Shown in pieces: positions 41,985 to 50,242 of a stretch of 64,000 bases of DNA. The notes beneath the pieces are model-generated. The model saw only the letters and a program-made list of their open reading frames with translations, had not been told where the DNA came from and did no database searches. Position 1 is the stretch's first letter. Every line of letters starts with the position of its first letter. A program made the translations under genes and the position numbers. This stretch comes from Fodinicola acaciae (GTDB taxonomy: Bacteria; Actinomycetota; Actinomycetes; Mycobacteriales; HKI-0501): contig NZ_WOTN01000003.1 in assembly GCF_010993745.1 (NCBI RefSeq), positions 248,001 through 312,000 of the forward strand, read 5' to 3'.

Positions 41985-43366
41985 GCGTCGAACTTTTCGC
42001 TTCTGTCCTCGGAATATCTTCCGGTGATCGAGCCGGTCGAGCCGAGCCACAACTCGAAACCGTTGAGCAACACGTGATATTGCACATCACCACCGGAGTG
42101 GCTGTAGCGCAGCCGCCACGTGCCCGACACACCACGTTTCGGCACGGTGATCGCCTTTCGCCACGGCAACCTCAGGTTTTTCAGCGTTGTCGGCTGTCCG
42201 TTGACCACGTACGTCAACGACGTCACCGTTGTGTTGCCAGTCAAGTAAAACTGCAGCGTCACGGTCGGAGCCGCACTGGGCGAAGGCGACGAAGAAGGCG
42301 ACGAAGAAGGCGACAAGGACGGCGACAAAGACGGCGACGGTGGTGGATTGGCGCCACGTAAGCCAAACCACGCGGCAAGCGCACCAACGCCAACCACGAC
42401 ACCGCCGCCACCACCAAACAGCAGTGCACGCCGGCTCAGCTTCGGCGACGACGCGACAACACCGGCGACCGGCGGATTCTCCGCCTCGAGCGCGCGCCGC
42501 TGCACCTCGGTCACGATCGGCTCCGGCAGCCAGCTCCGGTGCTCGGTCGGCAACACCGTCGCCAGATAACCGCGCAACTGCGTCGCCGTCGGCCGAGCCG
42601 CCGGGTCGCGGGCCATCAGGTTGGCGATGAGTACGCGCAACGGCAGGTCGGCGACGCCGTCCAGCTCCGGCGCGCCGTGCTGGATGCGATACCTCTTCAC
42701 GTAGTCCACGCCGTCGCCATACGGCTCGACGCCGGTGCTCGCATACGCGAGCGTCGTACCAAGGGAGAACACGTCGCTGGCCGGTCCGGCCTCGGCACCG
42801 GCCGCCTGCTCCGGCGACATGTAGCCGGCCGAGCCGGCGATCGGCATCGCGTTGGTGACCGTGCCGGCGCCGGCATCCGCGGCGCGCGCGATGCCGAAGT
42901 CGATGACGCGCGGCCCGTCCAGCGTGAGCAGCACGTTTGCCGGCTTCAGGTCGAGGTGCGCGATGCCGGCCGCATGGATGGCGGCGAGGGCTTCGGCGAC
43001 ACCGGCGGCGAGCATCCACACGGCGGCGGCCGGCAGCGGACCGAAGTCGCGTACGGCCTCACGCAGCGACACCGCCGGCAGGAACTCCGAGACCAGCCAC
43101 GGCATCTCGGCGTCCGGATCGGCGTCCAGCAGCGCGGCGCTGTACGCACCGCCCACCCGCCGCGCCGCGGCGACCTCGCGGCGGAACCGGTCACGATAGC
43201 CGCGCTCTCCGACGTACTCGCGGTCGATCAGCTTGACCGCGACCGGCCGGCCACCGCGGGACCGGCCGAGATAGACCGTCCCCATCCCGCCGGCGCCGAT
43301 CCGCGCGAGCAGCCGGTAGTCACCGACCCGCGCCGGGTCGCCCGGCTCAAGGGCCCGCACCGGCAC
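41981..43366 (-). CDS. Transmembrane Ser/Thr protein kinase with Ser/Pro-rich linker
   Basis: 461 residues from a GTG. Hanks-type kinase about 15-270: glycine loop GAGGMGTVYLGRS, Lys in PVAVKLIDRE, catalytic loop HLDLKPANVLL (HLD rather than HRD), DFG in VIDFGIARA, APE-like SPEQAAGAEAG. One membrane helix follows (RRALLFGGGGGVVVGVGALA), then a Ser/Pro stretch encoded by tandem 12-bp repeats and an extracellular beta domain of about 110 residues (VTLQFYLTGNTTVTSLTYVV). It overlaps the upstream kinase gene by 20 nt. The extracellular domain is unrecognised; a cell-wall or ligand sensor is likely. Confidence 0.9.
   Translation of the reverse strand: MPVRALEPGDPARVGDYRLLARIGAGGMGTVYLGRSRGGRPVAVKLIDREYVGERGYRDRFRREVAAARRVGGAYSAALLDADPDAEMPWLVSEFLPAVSLREAVRDFGPLPAAAVWMLAAGVAEALAAIHAAGIAHLDLKPANVLLTLDGPRVIDFGIARAADAGAGTVTNAMPIAGSAGYMSPEQAAGAEAGPASDVFSLGTTLAYASTGVEPYGDGVDYVKRYRIQHGAPELDGVADLPLRVLIANLMARDPAARPTATQLRGYLATVLPTEHRSWLPEPIVTEVQRRALEAENPPVAGVVASSPKLSRRALLFGGGGGVVVGVGALAAWFGLRGANPPPSPSLSPSLSPSSSPSSSPSPSAAPTVTLQFYLTGNTTVTSLTYVVNGQPTTLKNLRLPWRKAITVPKRGVSGTWRLRYSHSGGDVQYHVLLNGFELWLGSTGSITGRYSEDRSEKFDA
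42281..42340. repeat. Tandem 12-bp repeat in the kinase linker
   Basis: Five copies of a 12-bp unit related to GAAGGCGACGAA (plus strand) encode the alternating Ser-Pro linker of the kinase. Slippage here would change linker length by four residues without a frameshift. Confidence 0.8.
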
Positions 43367-45434
43367 CCCCGGGCGGCCGCAGCGCGATGATCTGGCTGTT
43401 GGCGTCGCCGATGACCACCAGGCCGGCGACCGGCAGCGGCGCGAAGAAGCGCGTCATCGCCGTCTGGTATGTCCACAACGTCCGTCCGGTGGCGCTGTCC
43501 AGCGCGTACGTGGCCGTGTCGGTGCCGACGAAGACCGTCCGGCCGACCGCTCTGACCTGCGGCGCACGGCCGGAGTTGGGTCCGAGCGTACGGTCCCAGA
43601 CCAGCTTGCCGGTGGTGCCGCGTAGTGCCAGCAGCCGGTCGGAGTCGGCCATCACGTACAACAGACCGCCGGTGTATTGCAGGTTGAGGCTGGCCAGCAC
43701 CGGCTGGCGCCACACCGGCCGACCGGTGGCCAGGTCGACGGCGTGCAACATGTCGGCGTCGTCGGAGCAGAAGGCCAGCGAGTCGCCGATGATGGCGTCC
43801 CAGCCGGCGGCGGTCGGATACGTCCAGACCTGCCGGCCGTTGCCGCCGCCGATGCCGGTGAGCCGGTTGTTCGACATCGCCAGCAGCCAGCGTCCGCCAC
43901 CGCCGATGCCGCGGTTGGCGGTCACCGTCGAGGTCCACGCGGTCCGGCCGTTGGCGAGGCTCAGCGCGCGGACTGGATTGTTGGCGAAGCAGCCGACCGA
44001 GCCGAGCAGGACCGGGCCGAGCAGCTGCCAACCGCCGGTGGTGTCCGGGCCGTACGACCAGATCACCGAGCCGTTCTCCGGCCGGATGGCGCTCAGCGTG
44101 GCGGTGTTGTCGTACTCGAAGACCAGGTTGCCACCGGTCGCGTGCAGCATGCTCTCGCCGGCGTCGCCGTTGCGGCTCCAGCGCAGCTTGCCGGTGCGCG
44201 GATCGAGCGCGCGCAGGTGCTCCTCCGACCAGGCGACCAGCGATGATCCGGCCACGTCGACCTGCGGAAAGTAGTCGGTGACCCTGGCCTGCCAGGCGAC
44301 CGTCGCGACCGGCGGCGGCAGGCTGCGGGTCGGGGACGGCTTCGGCGACGCGCTGGTGGACTGCCGCGGTTGTTGGCTCCACCACAGCAAACCGCCGCCA
44401 CCGGCGGCAGCGACGACACCGGCGCCGACCAAGCCCGCCACCAGCTTGCGGCGCGACGGTCCGCGCGCTGGCGGCGGAAGGGTCGGCTGAATCGTCGGCA
44501 CGTCGACGACGGCCGGATCGATCGGTGGCACGACCGGTGCGAGCGCCGGCAGCAGGAACGCCTCGGAGGTGCGCCGGTCGACGGCGTCCGCGACCGCGGC
44601 CGGCAGCCAGCTCGTACCCTGCAGCGACAGCTCCGGCCCGCCGAGCCAGCCGGCCAGCGCGGCGGCCGTCGGCCGGGTCAGCGGATCGGCCCGCAGACAG
44701 TGGTTGACCAGGTCGAACATCCATTTCTCCCGGATGCCGGACAGGTCGGCCTGGAGCGTCGCGACCCGGCCGAGCCGCGAGTCCGGCGTGCCGGAGCCGA
44801 AGACCTCGACACCGGTCGCCGCGTACGCGAGCACCGCGCCGAAGGTGAAGACGTCGCTCGGCGGCCCCACCTCGTGGCCGAGGACCTGCTCCGGCGACAT
44901 GAACCCCGGCGAGCCGATCCAGCCGCCGGCGCGGGTGATCGCGGTCGCGTCGGCCGGCCGGGCGATGCCGAAGTCGATCACCCGCGGACCGCCGGCGGTC
45001 AGCATCACGTTGCTCGGCTTGAAGTCGCGGTGCACGACCTCGGCGGCGTGGATCGCCGCCAGCGCCTCGGCGAGGCCGGCGGACAGCGCGTGCATGGTCG
45101 GCGCCGGCAGCGGACCGTACGCGGTGACCGCCTCCAGCAGCGTCAGGCCCGGCAGGAAGGCGGTGACCAGCCACGGCACCTCGGCGTCCGGGTCGGCCGC
45201 CAGCACCGGCGCGGTGAACGGGCCGGTGACGCGCCGCGCCGCGTCGACCTCGCGCCGGAAGCGCGCCCGAAACTCCGGGTGACGCGCGTACGGGCCGCGG
45301 ATCAGCTTCGCCGCGACCAGCCGGCCGCCGGCCGAGCGCGCGAGATAGACGATCCCCATGCCGCCGACGCCGAGCCGTCCGAGCACCCGGTACGGACCGA
45401 CCTCGGCCGGGTCGTCCGGCTGCACCGGCCGCAC
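43347..45434 (-). CDS. Transmembrane Ser/Thr protein kinase with extracellular PQQ-type propeller
   Basis: 695 residues from a GTG with GGAGG 5 nt upstream. Kinase about 12-270: GVGGMGIVYLARSAGG, VAAKLIRG, VVHRDFKPSNVML, VIDFGIARPA, GSPGFMSPEQ. A membrane helix (KLVAGLVGAGVVAAAGGGGL) is followed by about 330 extracellular residues of WD40/PQQ-like repeats: successive blocks end in Ala-x-Asp/Leu-x-x-Ala/Gly-x-x-W (LRALDPRTGKLRWSRN, LSAIRPENGSVIWSYG, LHAVDLATGRPVWRQP, TYALDSATGRTLWTYQ). About six blades can be seen. Propeller-kinases are thought to sense cell-wall fragments or ligands. It precedes the second kinase in the same transcript. Confidence 0.92.
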   Translation of the reverse strand: MRPVQPDDPAEVGPYRVLGRLGVGGMGIVYLARSAGGRLVAAKLIRGPYARHPEFRARFRREVDAARRVTGPFTAPVLAADPDAEVPWLVTAFLPGLTLLEAVTAYGPLPAPTMHALSAGLAEALAAIHAAEVVHRDFKPSNVMLTAGGPRVIDFGIARPADATAITRAGGWIGSPGFMSPEQVLGHEVGPPSDVFTFGAVLAYAATGVEVFGSGTPDSRLGRVATLQADLSGIREKWMFDLVNHCLRADPLTRPTAAALAGWLGGPELSLQGTSWLPAAVADAVDRRTSEAFLLPALAPVVPPIDPAVVDVPTIQPTLPPPARGPSRRKLVAGLVGAGVVAAAGGGGLLWWSQQPRQSTSASPKPSPTRSLPPPVATVAWQARVTDYFPQVDVAGSSLVAWSEEHLRALDPRTGKLRWSRNGDAGESMLHATGGNLVFEYDNTATLSAIRPENGSVIWSYGPDTTGGWQLLGPVLLGSVGCFANNPVRALSLANGRTAWTSTVTANRGIGGGGRWLLAMSNNRLTGIGGGNGRQVWTYPTAAGWDAIIGDSLAFCSDDADMLHAVDLATGRPVWRQPVLASLNLQYTGGLLYVMADSDRLLALRGTTGKLVWDRTLGPNSGRAPQVRAVGRTVFVGTDTATYALDSATGRTLWTYQTAMTRFFAPLPVAGLVVIGDANSQIIALRPPGGAGAGP

Positions 45435-45463
45435 CTACACCTCCACCTGGACACCAGCGACTC

Positions 45464-46669
45464 TCAACCAGTGGCGAGAACCGTACTCGGTGCCAGTTTG
45501 GCGGCTCGTGCGGCCGGAAACCAGCCGGCGAGCGCACCCGTGAGGACCGCGGCGCCCAGCCCCAGGCCGACCGCGGCCCACGGCACCACCGGTGGCCAGT
45601 CGCTGACCAGCGCGTACGCCGTGCTGATGGCAAGGCCAAGCAGCACACCGAAAACGCCGCCGGCGGCGGAAAGCAACACCGCCTCGGTGAGAAACTGCGC
45701 ACGGATTTGCCCTTTGCGGGCGCCCAAAGCGCGGCGCAGGCCGATCTCCGGTCGCCGTTCCAACACCGAGATGACCATCGTGTTGGCCACGCCGACGCCA
45801 CCGACCAGCAGGGCGACGGCCCCGAGGCCGAGGAAGAGCTGGACGAAGGTCGCGCCGGCGGTCAGCTGCGCCTGCAACGCGTCCGACGGCCGGCTGACCG
45901 TCACCTGGTCCGGGTTGGCCGGGTTGACGCTGGCCGCCAACACCTCGCGTACGTCCTGGACGGACTCGTCCGGCGACCGCTCGTACACCGTCGTCGGATG
46001 TCCGTCGAAACCAAGGACACTCTGCGCCGCGTCCCAGCCGACGAACGCGGCGCGGTCGAGATTCGGCGCCAACGTGAGCGGAGCGAGAATGCCGACCACG
46101 GTGAACCAGCGGTGGCCGAGATAGATCTGGACACCGGGAGTGTCGATGCCGAGTTGCTGCGCGGCTTTCGCGCCGAGCACGACCGCCGGGTATTTCGCCG
46201 TCGCGGCGTTGAGCCACTGGCCGCCGGACGGCCTGCCGGCGAGCGTATCGAGCAGGTTGAGTTTCGCCGCGTTGACACTGATTCCGCCGGTCGCGCGCGG
46301 ATCCACCTGGTCGTTGCGGTAAACCGGACACTTGTCGAGCTCACCGACCGCGCTCGCGGTCTGCACCGGACCGATGCGCCGCACCATCGCGACCGCGTCC
46401 TTGGGAAGTGTGGTGTCGCCGCCGAAAATGTCCTTGCCTGGCCCGACACTGAGCAGGTTGGTGCCGAGTTTGCTGAGTTCCTCGGCCAACCGGGCGTGGC
46501 TCGCGGTGCTGATGCCGAGCACCGCGACCATGGCGGCGACGCCGATACCGATCCCCAGGGCCGACAGGACCGCGCGGGTCGGCCGGCCGATCAGGCCGGC
46601 GAGGCCGGCGCGTACCAGGTCGGTGGGGGCCTGCCGGGTCCGGCCGGGCAGCACGGGCAGCACGGTCAC
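45464..46669 (-). CDS. MacB-like ABC transporter permease
   Basis: 401 residues from a GTG overlapping the ATPase stop. Four-helix MacB/FtsX fold: TM1 AVLSALGIGIGVAAMVAVLG, an extracytoplasmic region of about 200 residues (SVGPGKDIFGGDTTLPKDAV; GVQIYLGHRWFTVVGILAPL), then TM2-4 with the ERRPEIGLRRALGARKGQIR coupling motif. Mechanotransmission exporters of this kind act on periplasmic substrates such as antibiotics, peptides or lipoproteins. Last gene of the four-gene operon led by the lipoprotein. Confidence 0.92.
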   Translation of the reverse strand: MTVLPVLPGRTRQAPTDLVRAGLAGLIGRPTRAVLSALGIGIGVAAMVAVLGISTASHARLAEELSKLGTNLLSVGPGKDIFGGDTTLPKDAVAMVRRIGPVQTASAVGELDKCPVYRNDQVDPRATGGISVNAAKLNLLDTLAGRPSGGQWLNAATAKYPAVVLGAKAAQQLGIDTPGVQIYLGHRWFTVVGILAPLTLAPNLDRAAFVGWDAAQSVLGFDGHPTTVYERSPDESVQDVREVLAASVNPANPDQVTVSRPSDALQAQLTAGATFVQLFLGLGAVALLVGGVGVANTMVISVLERRPEIGLRRALGARKGQIRAQFLTEAVLLSAAGGVFGVLLGLAISTAYALVSDWPPVVPWAAVGLGLGAAVLTGALAGWFPAARAAKLAPSTVLATG

Positions 46670-47358
46670 GCGGCGCGTCCACTGTCGCGCCGGATCCGTC
46701 CGTCCAAAATGGACACCCTGCGCGGCATGCTGTCGGCGATGGCGTTGTCGTGGGTGATGACCGCGATCGTCGCGCCTTCGCGGTGCAGGTCATGGAAAAG
46801 TCCGAGTACGCCGCGACCGGACGCCGAGTCCAGCGCGCCGGTCGGCTCGTCGGCGAGCAGGATCGACGGCCGGCCGGCGAGCGCGCGAGCGATCGCGACG
46901 CGCTGGCATTCGCCTCCGGACAGCTCGGCCGGCCGGTGCCGCAGCCGGTGGCCGAGGCCGACCCGCTCCAGCGCCTCGATCGCGCGCCGTCGGCGGTCGG
47001 CCGGCCGTACGCCTTGATAGAGCAGGCCGGCCGCCACGTTGTCGATCGCGGACAGGTGTGGCGTAAGGAAAAACCGCTGGAACACAAAGCCGATCCAATG
47101 TGCGCGTATGGCCGCGACCGCTCGGTCCGGCAGGTCCGCCACCGGGTGGCCGTTGATGCGTACGGCGCCATCGGTCGGATGGTCCAGCGTCCCCATCAGC
47201 TGCAGCAGCGTCGACTTTCCGGAGCCGGACGGTCCGACGACGGCCACCAGCTCGCCTGGATGGATCCGCAACGAGACCGATCGCAGCGCGTGCACGTCGC
47301 CTGGATATCGCTTGCTCACCTCGGAAATGTCGATTACCGGTATCACGCTCGTGCTCAT
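46666..47358 (-). CDS. MacB/LolD-like ABC ATP-binding protein
   Basis: 230 residues. Walker [13 protein letters not shown]-loop VFQRFFLTPHLSAIDNV, signature LSGGECQRVAIARALAGRPS, Walker B ILLADEPTGALDS, H-loop AVITHDNA. Member of the o228/MacB group. ATGA overlap with the membrane-fusion-like gene and GTGA overlap with the permease show tight translational coupling. Confidence 0.94.
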   Translation of the reverse strand: MSTSVIPVIDISEVSKRYPGDVHALRSVSLRIHPGELVAVVGPSGSGKSTLLQLMGTLDHPTDGAVRINGHPVADLPDRAVAAIRAHWIGFVFQRFFLTPHLSAIDNVAAGLLYQGVRPADRRRRAIEALERVGLGHRLRHRPAELSGGECQRVAIARALAGRPSILLADEPTGALDSASGRGVLGLFHDLHREGATIAVITHDNAIADSMPRRVSILDGRIRRDSGRAA

Positions 47359-48425
47359 TCTGAGGCCACCGTCACTTTCATGCCATCGCGTACGCCTGCA
47401 CCGGAAACCTCGACTTTTCCCTGTGCGTACATGCCGGTCGTCACCGCGACGATCTTTCGTCCGCCGCCAGGAGTGACGGCCTGCAGGCCATAGCCGCCTT
47501 CGGCGAGCGCCAGCAACGCCGACACCGGCACGGTCAGCACGTCCTCCTTTTTCCGCGCCACGAAAGCGACCTGCACCGGCGCCTGGTCCAGGACCGGCGC
47601 GCCGGCGCCGAGGTCGACGGTGACGTTCACGGTTGGTCCCGTGCCGGCGCCCGGCCCATTCTGGTCGGGTTTGCTGGCGACCGTACCGATCGCCGAGACC
47701 TTCCCCTGCACCGTGCCGCCGTCCGGCATCGTGACGGTGACCATGCCGTTGAGCTTTGCCTCCGCCTGTTTGTCGACCGGCATCCTGACCGTGACGATCC
47801 GCCGCGTGCCGGACGCGTCGAGGATCTTTCCCTGCGCCGGCTGGCCAAGCATGCCGGTGACCGAGGTGACCCGGATGTCACCTGGCAACATGACCACCGC
47901 ACCTGGCTCGACGCGCCCGGTTTCCGGCAGGTCCAACGACTTCTGCCACTTCCTGATCGCCGTCGCGGTCGCCGCGGTGAACGCCTTGTTGGGCGTACGG
48001 TGGAAAAAGCCGAGATCGGCCAGGTTTTGCTCCAGCTCGCGCACGTCCACGCCGTCGCTTGTTCCGCTCGCCAGCGGCCGCCAAAACGGCGTAGTGCCGC
48101 GAAACAGCGGCACCGGCACGTTGTTTGCCTTGTAGACGGCCTCGCCCTGACCGATGACCCTGCCGGCGGACGGCAGCCAGGTGAGCAGGCCGGCGCCGGT
48201 GCCGGTGCCGGCGATCGAATATCCGCCGGCATACCCGAGCGTGCCGTCGATCGTGTCCTGCTGGACGAGAGTCTGCCTGGTTACCGACGCGGTCTGCGCC
48301 GGAGCCGGCGCCGGACTCCGCGCGCCGCCGGCGGCGCCGCGGCCAAGCACCGCGGCGACTCCGGTGCCGCCGACGGCCAGGGCGGCCCCAACCGCGATCA
48401 GCACGACGTTTCTGCGGCTCGTCAC
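47355..48425 (-). CDS. Membrane-anchored efflux adaptor with peptidoglycan-binding domain
   Basis: 356 residues from a GTG that overlaps the lipoprotein stop (GTGA). Signal anchor (RRNVVLIAVGAALAVGGTGV), a PG_binding_1 domain (VRELEQNLADLGFFHRTPNK-AFTAATATAIRKWQKS), and HlyD-like hairpin/barrel segments (VQGKVSAIGTVASK; VAFVARKKEDVLTVPVSALL). The usual adaptor of actinobacterial MacB-like exporters, linking the transporter to the wall. A longer frame in front of it overlaps the lipoprotein gene and is not needed. Confidence 0.88.
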   Translation of the reverse strand: MTSRRNVVLIAVGAALAVGGTGVAAVLGRGAAGGARSPAPAPAQTASVTRQTLVQQDTIDGTLGYAGGYSIAGTGTGAGLLTWLPSAGRVIGQGEAVYKANNVPVPLFRGTTPFWRPLASGTSDGVDVRELEQNLADLGFFHRTPNKAFTAATATAIRKWQKSLDLPETGRVEPGAVVMLPGDIRVTSVTGMLGQPAQGKILDASGTRRIVTVRMPVDKQAEAKLNGMVTVTMPDGGTVQGKVSAIGTVASKPDQNGPGAGTGPTVNVTVDLGAGAPVLDQAPVQVAFVARKKEDVLTVPVSALLALAEGGYGLQAVTPGGGRKIVAVTTGMYAQGKVEVSGAGVRDGMKVTVASE

Positions 48426-48928
48426 TTCTTTCCGCCTACCTCTTTCTGGCACTTCGCATAGATTTTCTGGGTTTTCGGCGTCAGCTCGATCGTCTTGCCC
48501 TGTTTCGGATCGTCCGACACGTCCAGGCCATTGGCGCGCAGGCATTTGTTGAGCTTCAGCACATACTGCGGATCGTCGCCACCGACACGGTTCTGCTGCG
48601 GCATGTATTTCCGGCAGACCGCCACTGCCTTTTCCACCTTGCCGTTGTCGCCACCGATCGGAATCCCCGGCACCGCGATCGGTCCGCCGTTCTTGTCCGG
48701 TGGCTGCGGATCGGCGACGTCCACGCCGTGTTGGCGCATGCACTGCGAAAACTTCAACGCAAGCTGGTACGGGTCCGTTGGCACGCCGTTCGCCGCCGCG
48801 CCGGCGCTGGCGCTCGCACTGCCACCGGCGCTGGCCACCTCGCTCTTCTTTCCGCCGCCGCAGCCGGCGAGTGCGATGACGACGGCTACCGGGAGAACGG
48901 CGATCGCTGCTCTACAGGTCGTTTTCAT
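48422..48928 (-). CDS. Small surface lipoprotein, first gene of the MacB-like operon
   Basis: 168 residues with a lipoprotein signal (PVAVVIALAGCGGG). The mature part has a Gly/Ala/Ser linker and then a Cys-rich domain with repeated FSQCMRQHGVDVADP and LNKCLRANGLDVSDDPK units, a family found beside peptidoglycan-binding efflux adaptors. Probably monitors or binds the exported substrate. Divergent from the histidine kinase gene, with the shared regulatory spacer between. Confidence 0.82.
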   Translation of the reverse strand: MKTTCRAAIAVLPVAVVIALAGCGGGKKSEVASAGGSASASAGAAANGVPTDPYQLALKFSQCMRQHGVDVADPQPPDKNGGPIAVPGIPIGGDNGKVEKAVAVCRKYMPQQNRVGGDDPQYVLKLNKCLRANGLDVSDDPKQGKTIELTPKTQKIYAKCQKEVGGKK

Positions 48929-48950
48929 GCGCCGATTCGTACCGGTCCGG

Positions 48951-48994
48951 CTGTTTCACCGGCGTTACAGCCGGTTGGAACATTTCTGAAACAG
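48951..48994. promoter_or_regulatory. OmpR-type response-regulator site candidates
   Basis: Two arms face each other: CTGTTTCACCGGC followed 11 bp later by GTTACAGCCGG, and GGAACATTTC followed 11 bp later by TGAAACAG. Direct repeats with 10-11 bp phasing in an inverted pair are typical OmpR-family sites. TGAAACAG is also in front of the response regulator gene near 40814. Confidence 0.55.
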
Positions 48995-49025
48995 GCCGGC
49001 TGCCACCCTCTTCGGAGGGGACATC

Positions 49026-49048
49026 TAGTGTCCCGAGTCGGGACACTA
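49026..49048. promoter_or_regulatory. Perfect 23-bp palindrome before the histidine kinase gene
   Basis: TAGTGTCCCGA and its reverse complement TCGGGACACTA flank a single central G, 37 bp before the kinase start codon. Eleven of eleven positions match. An unusually long dyad for this window; the binding protein is unknown. Confidence 0.65.
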
Positions 49049-49084
49049 ATAGGGGATGCTCATGCCGACCGGCACACTGGTGTC

Positions 49085-50242
49085 ATGCGACTGACCGCAC
49101 GCGTACGCCTGGCGGCGACTTTCGGCGCGCTTTTCGTGATCGGCGGCCTGGTGCTCACCACCGCGATCTATCTGCTGGTCCAGGCCGATCTGGTGGCACA
49201 GCTGCAGAAAACCATCACGGTGGCCGCGCTGCCGGCCTGCACCGAGACGCCGGCCGGCACGGTGCACGACGGCTGCGTGACAGTCGTGCCGGGGACCCGA
49301 TTCGAGCCCGCCATGCCGGCCAGAACGGTGCCGCGGGCTGCCGCGGCGTCCGGCGCGACCGTACTGGACAAGTTGCTGGCCACGTCCGGAGTTTCGCTGC
49401 TGCTCATGACGATCCTGGTGCTGCTGATCGTCTGGTGGCTGTCCGGCCGGATGCTGCGGCCGGTGCACGAGATCAGCGCGCTGGCTCGCCGGCTGTCGTC
49501 GGAAAGCCTGCACGAGCGGATCCACCTGAACGGACCGAAAGACGAGCTGAGTGAGCTCGCCGACACCTTCGACGACATGCTCGAACGGCTGGAGAAAGCG
49601 TTCGAGAGCCAGCGAAGGTTCATCGCGAACGCCTCGCACGAGCTGCGTACGCCGGTGTCGATCCAACGCACCGCGATCCAGATCGGCCTGGCCGACCCGA
49701 CCGCGAGCAGCCTGGCCAAGACCCGCGCCAACCTGCTCGACGCCAACCGGCGGATCGAGCGGCTGCTGGACAGCCTGCTGGTGTTGGCGCGCAGCGACCG
49801 CGGCCTCGACCATCGCGAGGACGTCGACCTGGCCGCGACCGCGCGAAACCAGCTCGGCCAACATCGCGCGGCCATTGCCTCGCACGACCTGGAAATCCGT
49901 GCGCGCCTTGACGACTGCACGGTCGACGGCGATCCGGCATTGCTGACGCAGCTGGTCGACAACCTGGTCGGCAACGCGATCCGGCACAACACCAACGGCG
50001 GATACGTCGATGTGCGTACCAGCGCGGGCAAACTCGTCGTCACCAACTCCGGACCGGTCGTCACCGGCGAGCTGCTGGACCGGATTTTCCAGCCGTTCCA
50101 ACGCGGCGAAGGCCGCGTGGCTGCCGGTGGCAGCACCGGCCTAGGACTGTCCATTGTGGAGTCGATCGCCGATGCGCACAAAGCCGCCGTCCAGGCCAGA
50201 CCCGGCCCGGACGGCGGACTCGAAGTGACGGTTACTTTCTAG
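49085..50242 (+). CDS. Sensor histidine kinase (orphan)
   Basis: 385 residues. TM1 FGALFVIGGLVLTTAIYLLV, an extracytoplasmic loop of about 70 residues with two cysteines (Cys52 and Cys64), TM2 SGVSLLLMTILVLLIVWWLS, a HAMP linker (RMLRPVHEISALARRLSSES), the phosphoacceptor helix FIANASHELRTPVS (His185), and HATPase motifs (N box LVDNLVGNAIRHNTNG; G2 GGSTGLGLSIVES). No response regulator is adjacent; the orphan regulator at 40855 is the best candidate. It faces the MacB-like operon, which it may control. Confidence 0.92.
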   Translation: MRLTARVRLAATFGALFVIGGLVLTTAIYLLVQADLVAQLQKTITVAALPACTETPAGTVHDGCVTVVPGTRFEPAMPARTVPRAAAASGATVLDKLLATSGVSLLLMTILVLLIVWWLSGRMLRPVHEISALARRLSSESLHERIHLNGPKDELSELADTFDDMLERLEKAFESQRRFIANASHELRTPVSIQRTAIQIGLADPTASSLAKTRANLLDANRRIERLLDSLLVLARSDRGLDHREDVDLAATARNQLGQHRAAIASHDLEIRARLDDCTVDGDPALLTQLVDNLVGNAIRHNTNGGYVDVRTSAGKLVVTNSGPVVTGELLDRIFQPFQRGEGRVAAGGSTGLGLSIVESIADAHKAAVQARPGPDGGLEVTVTF

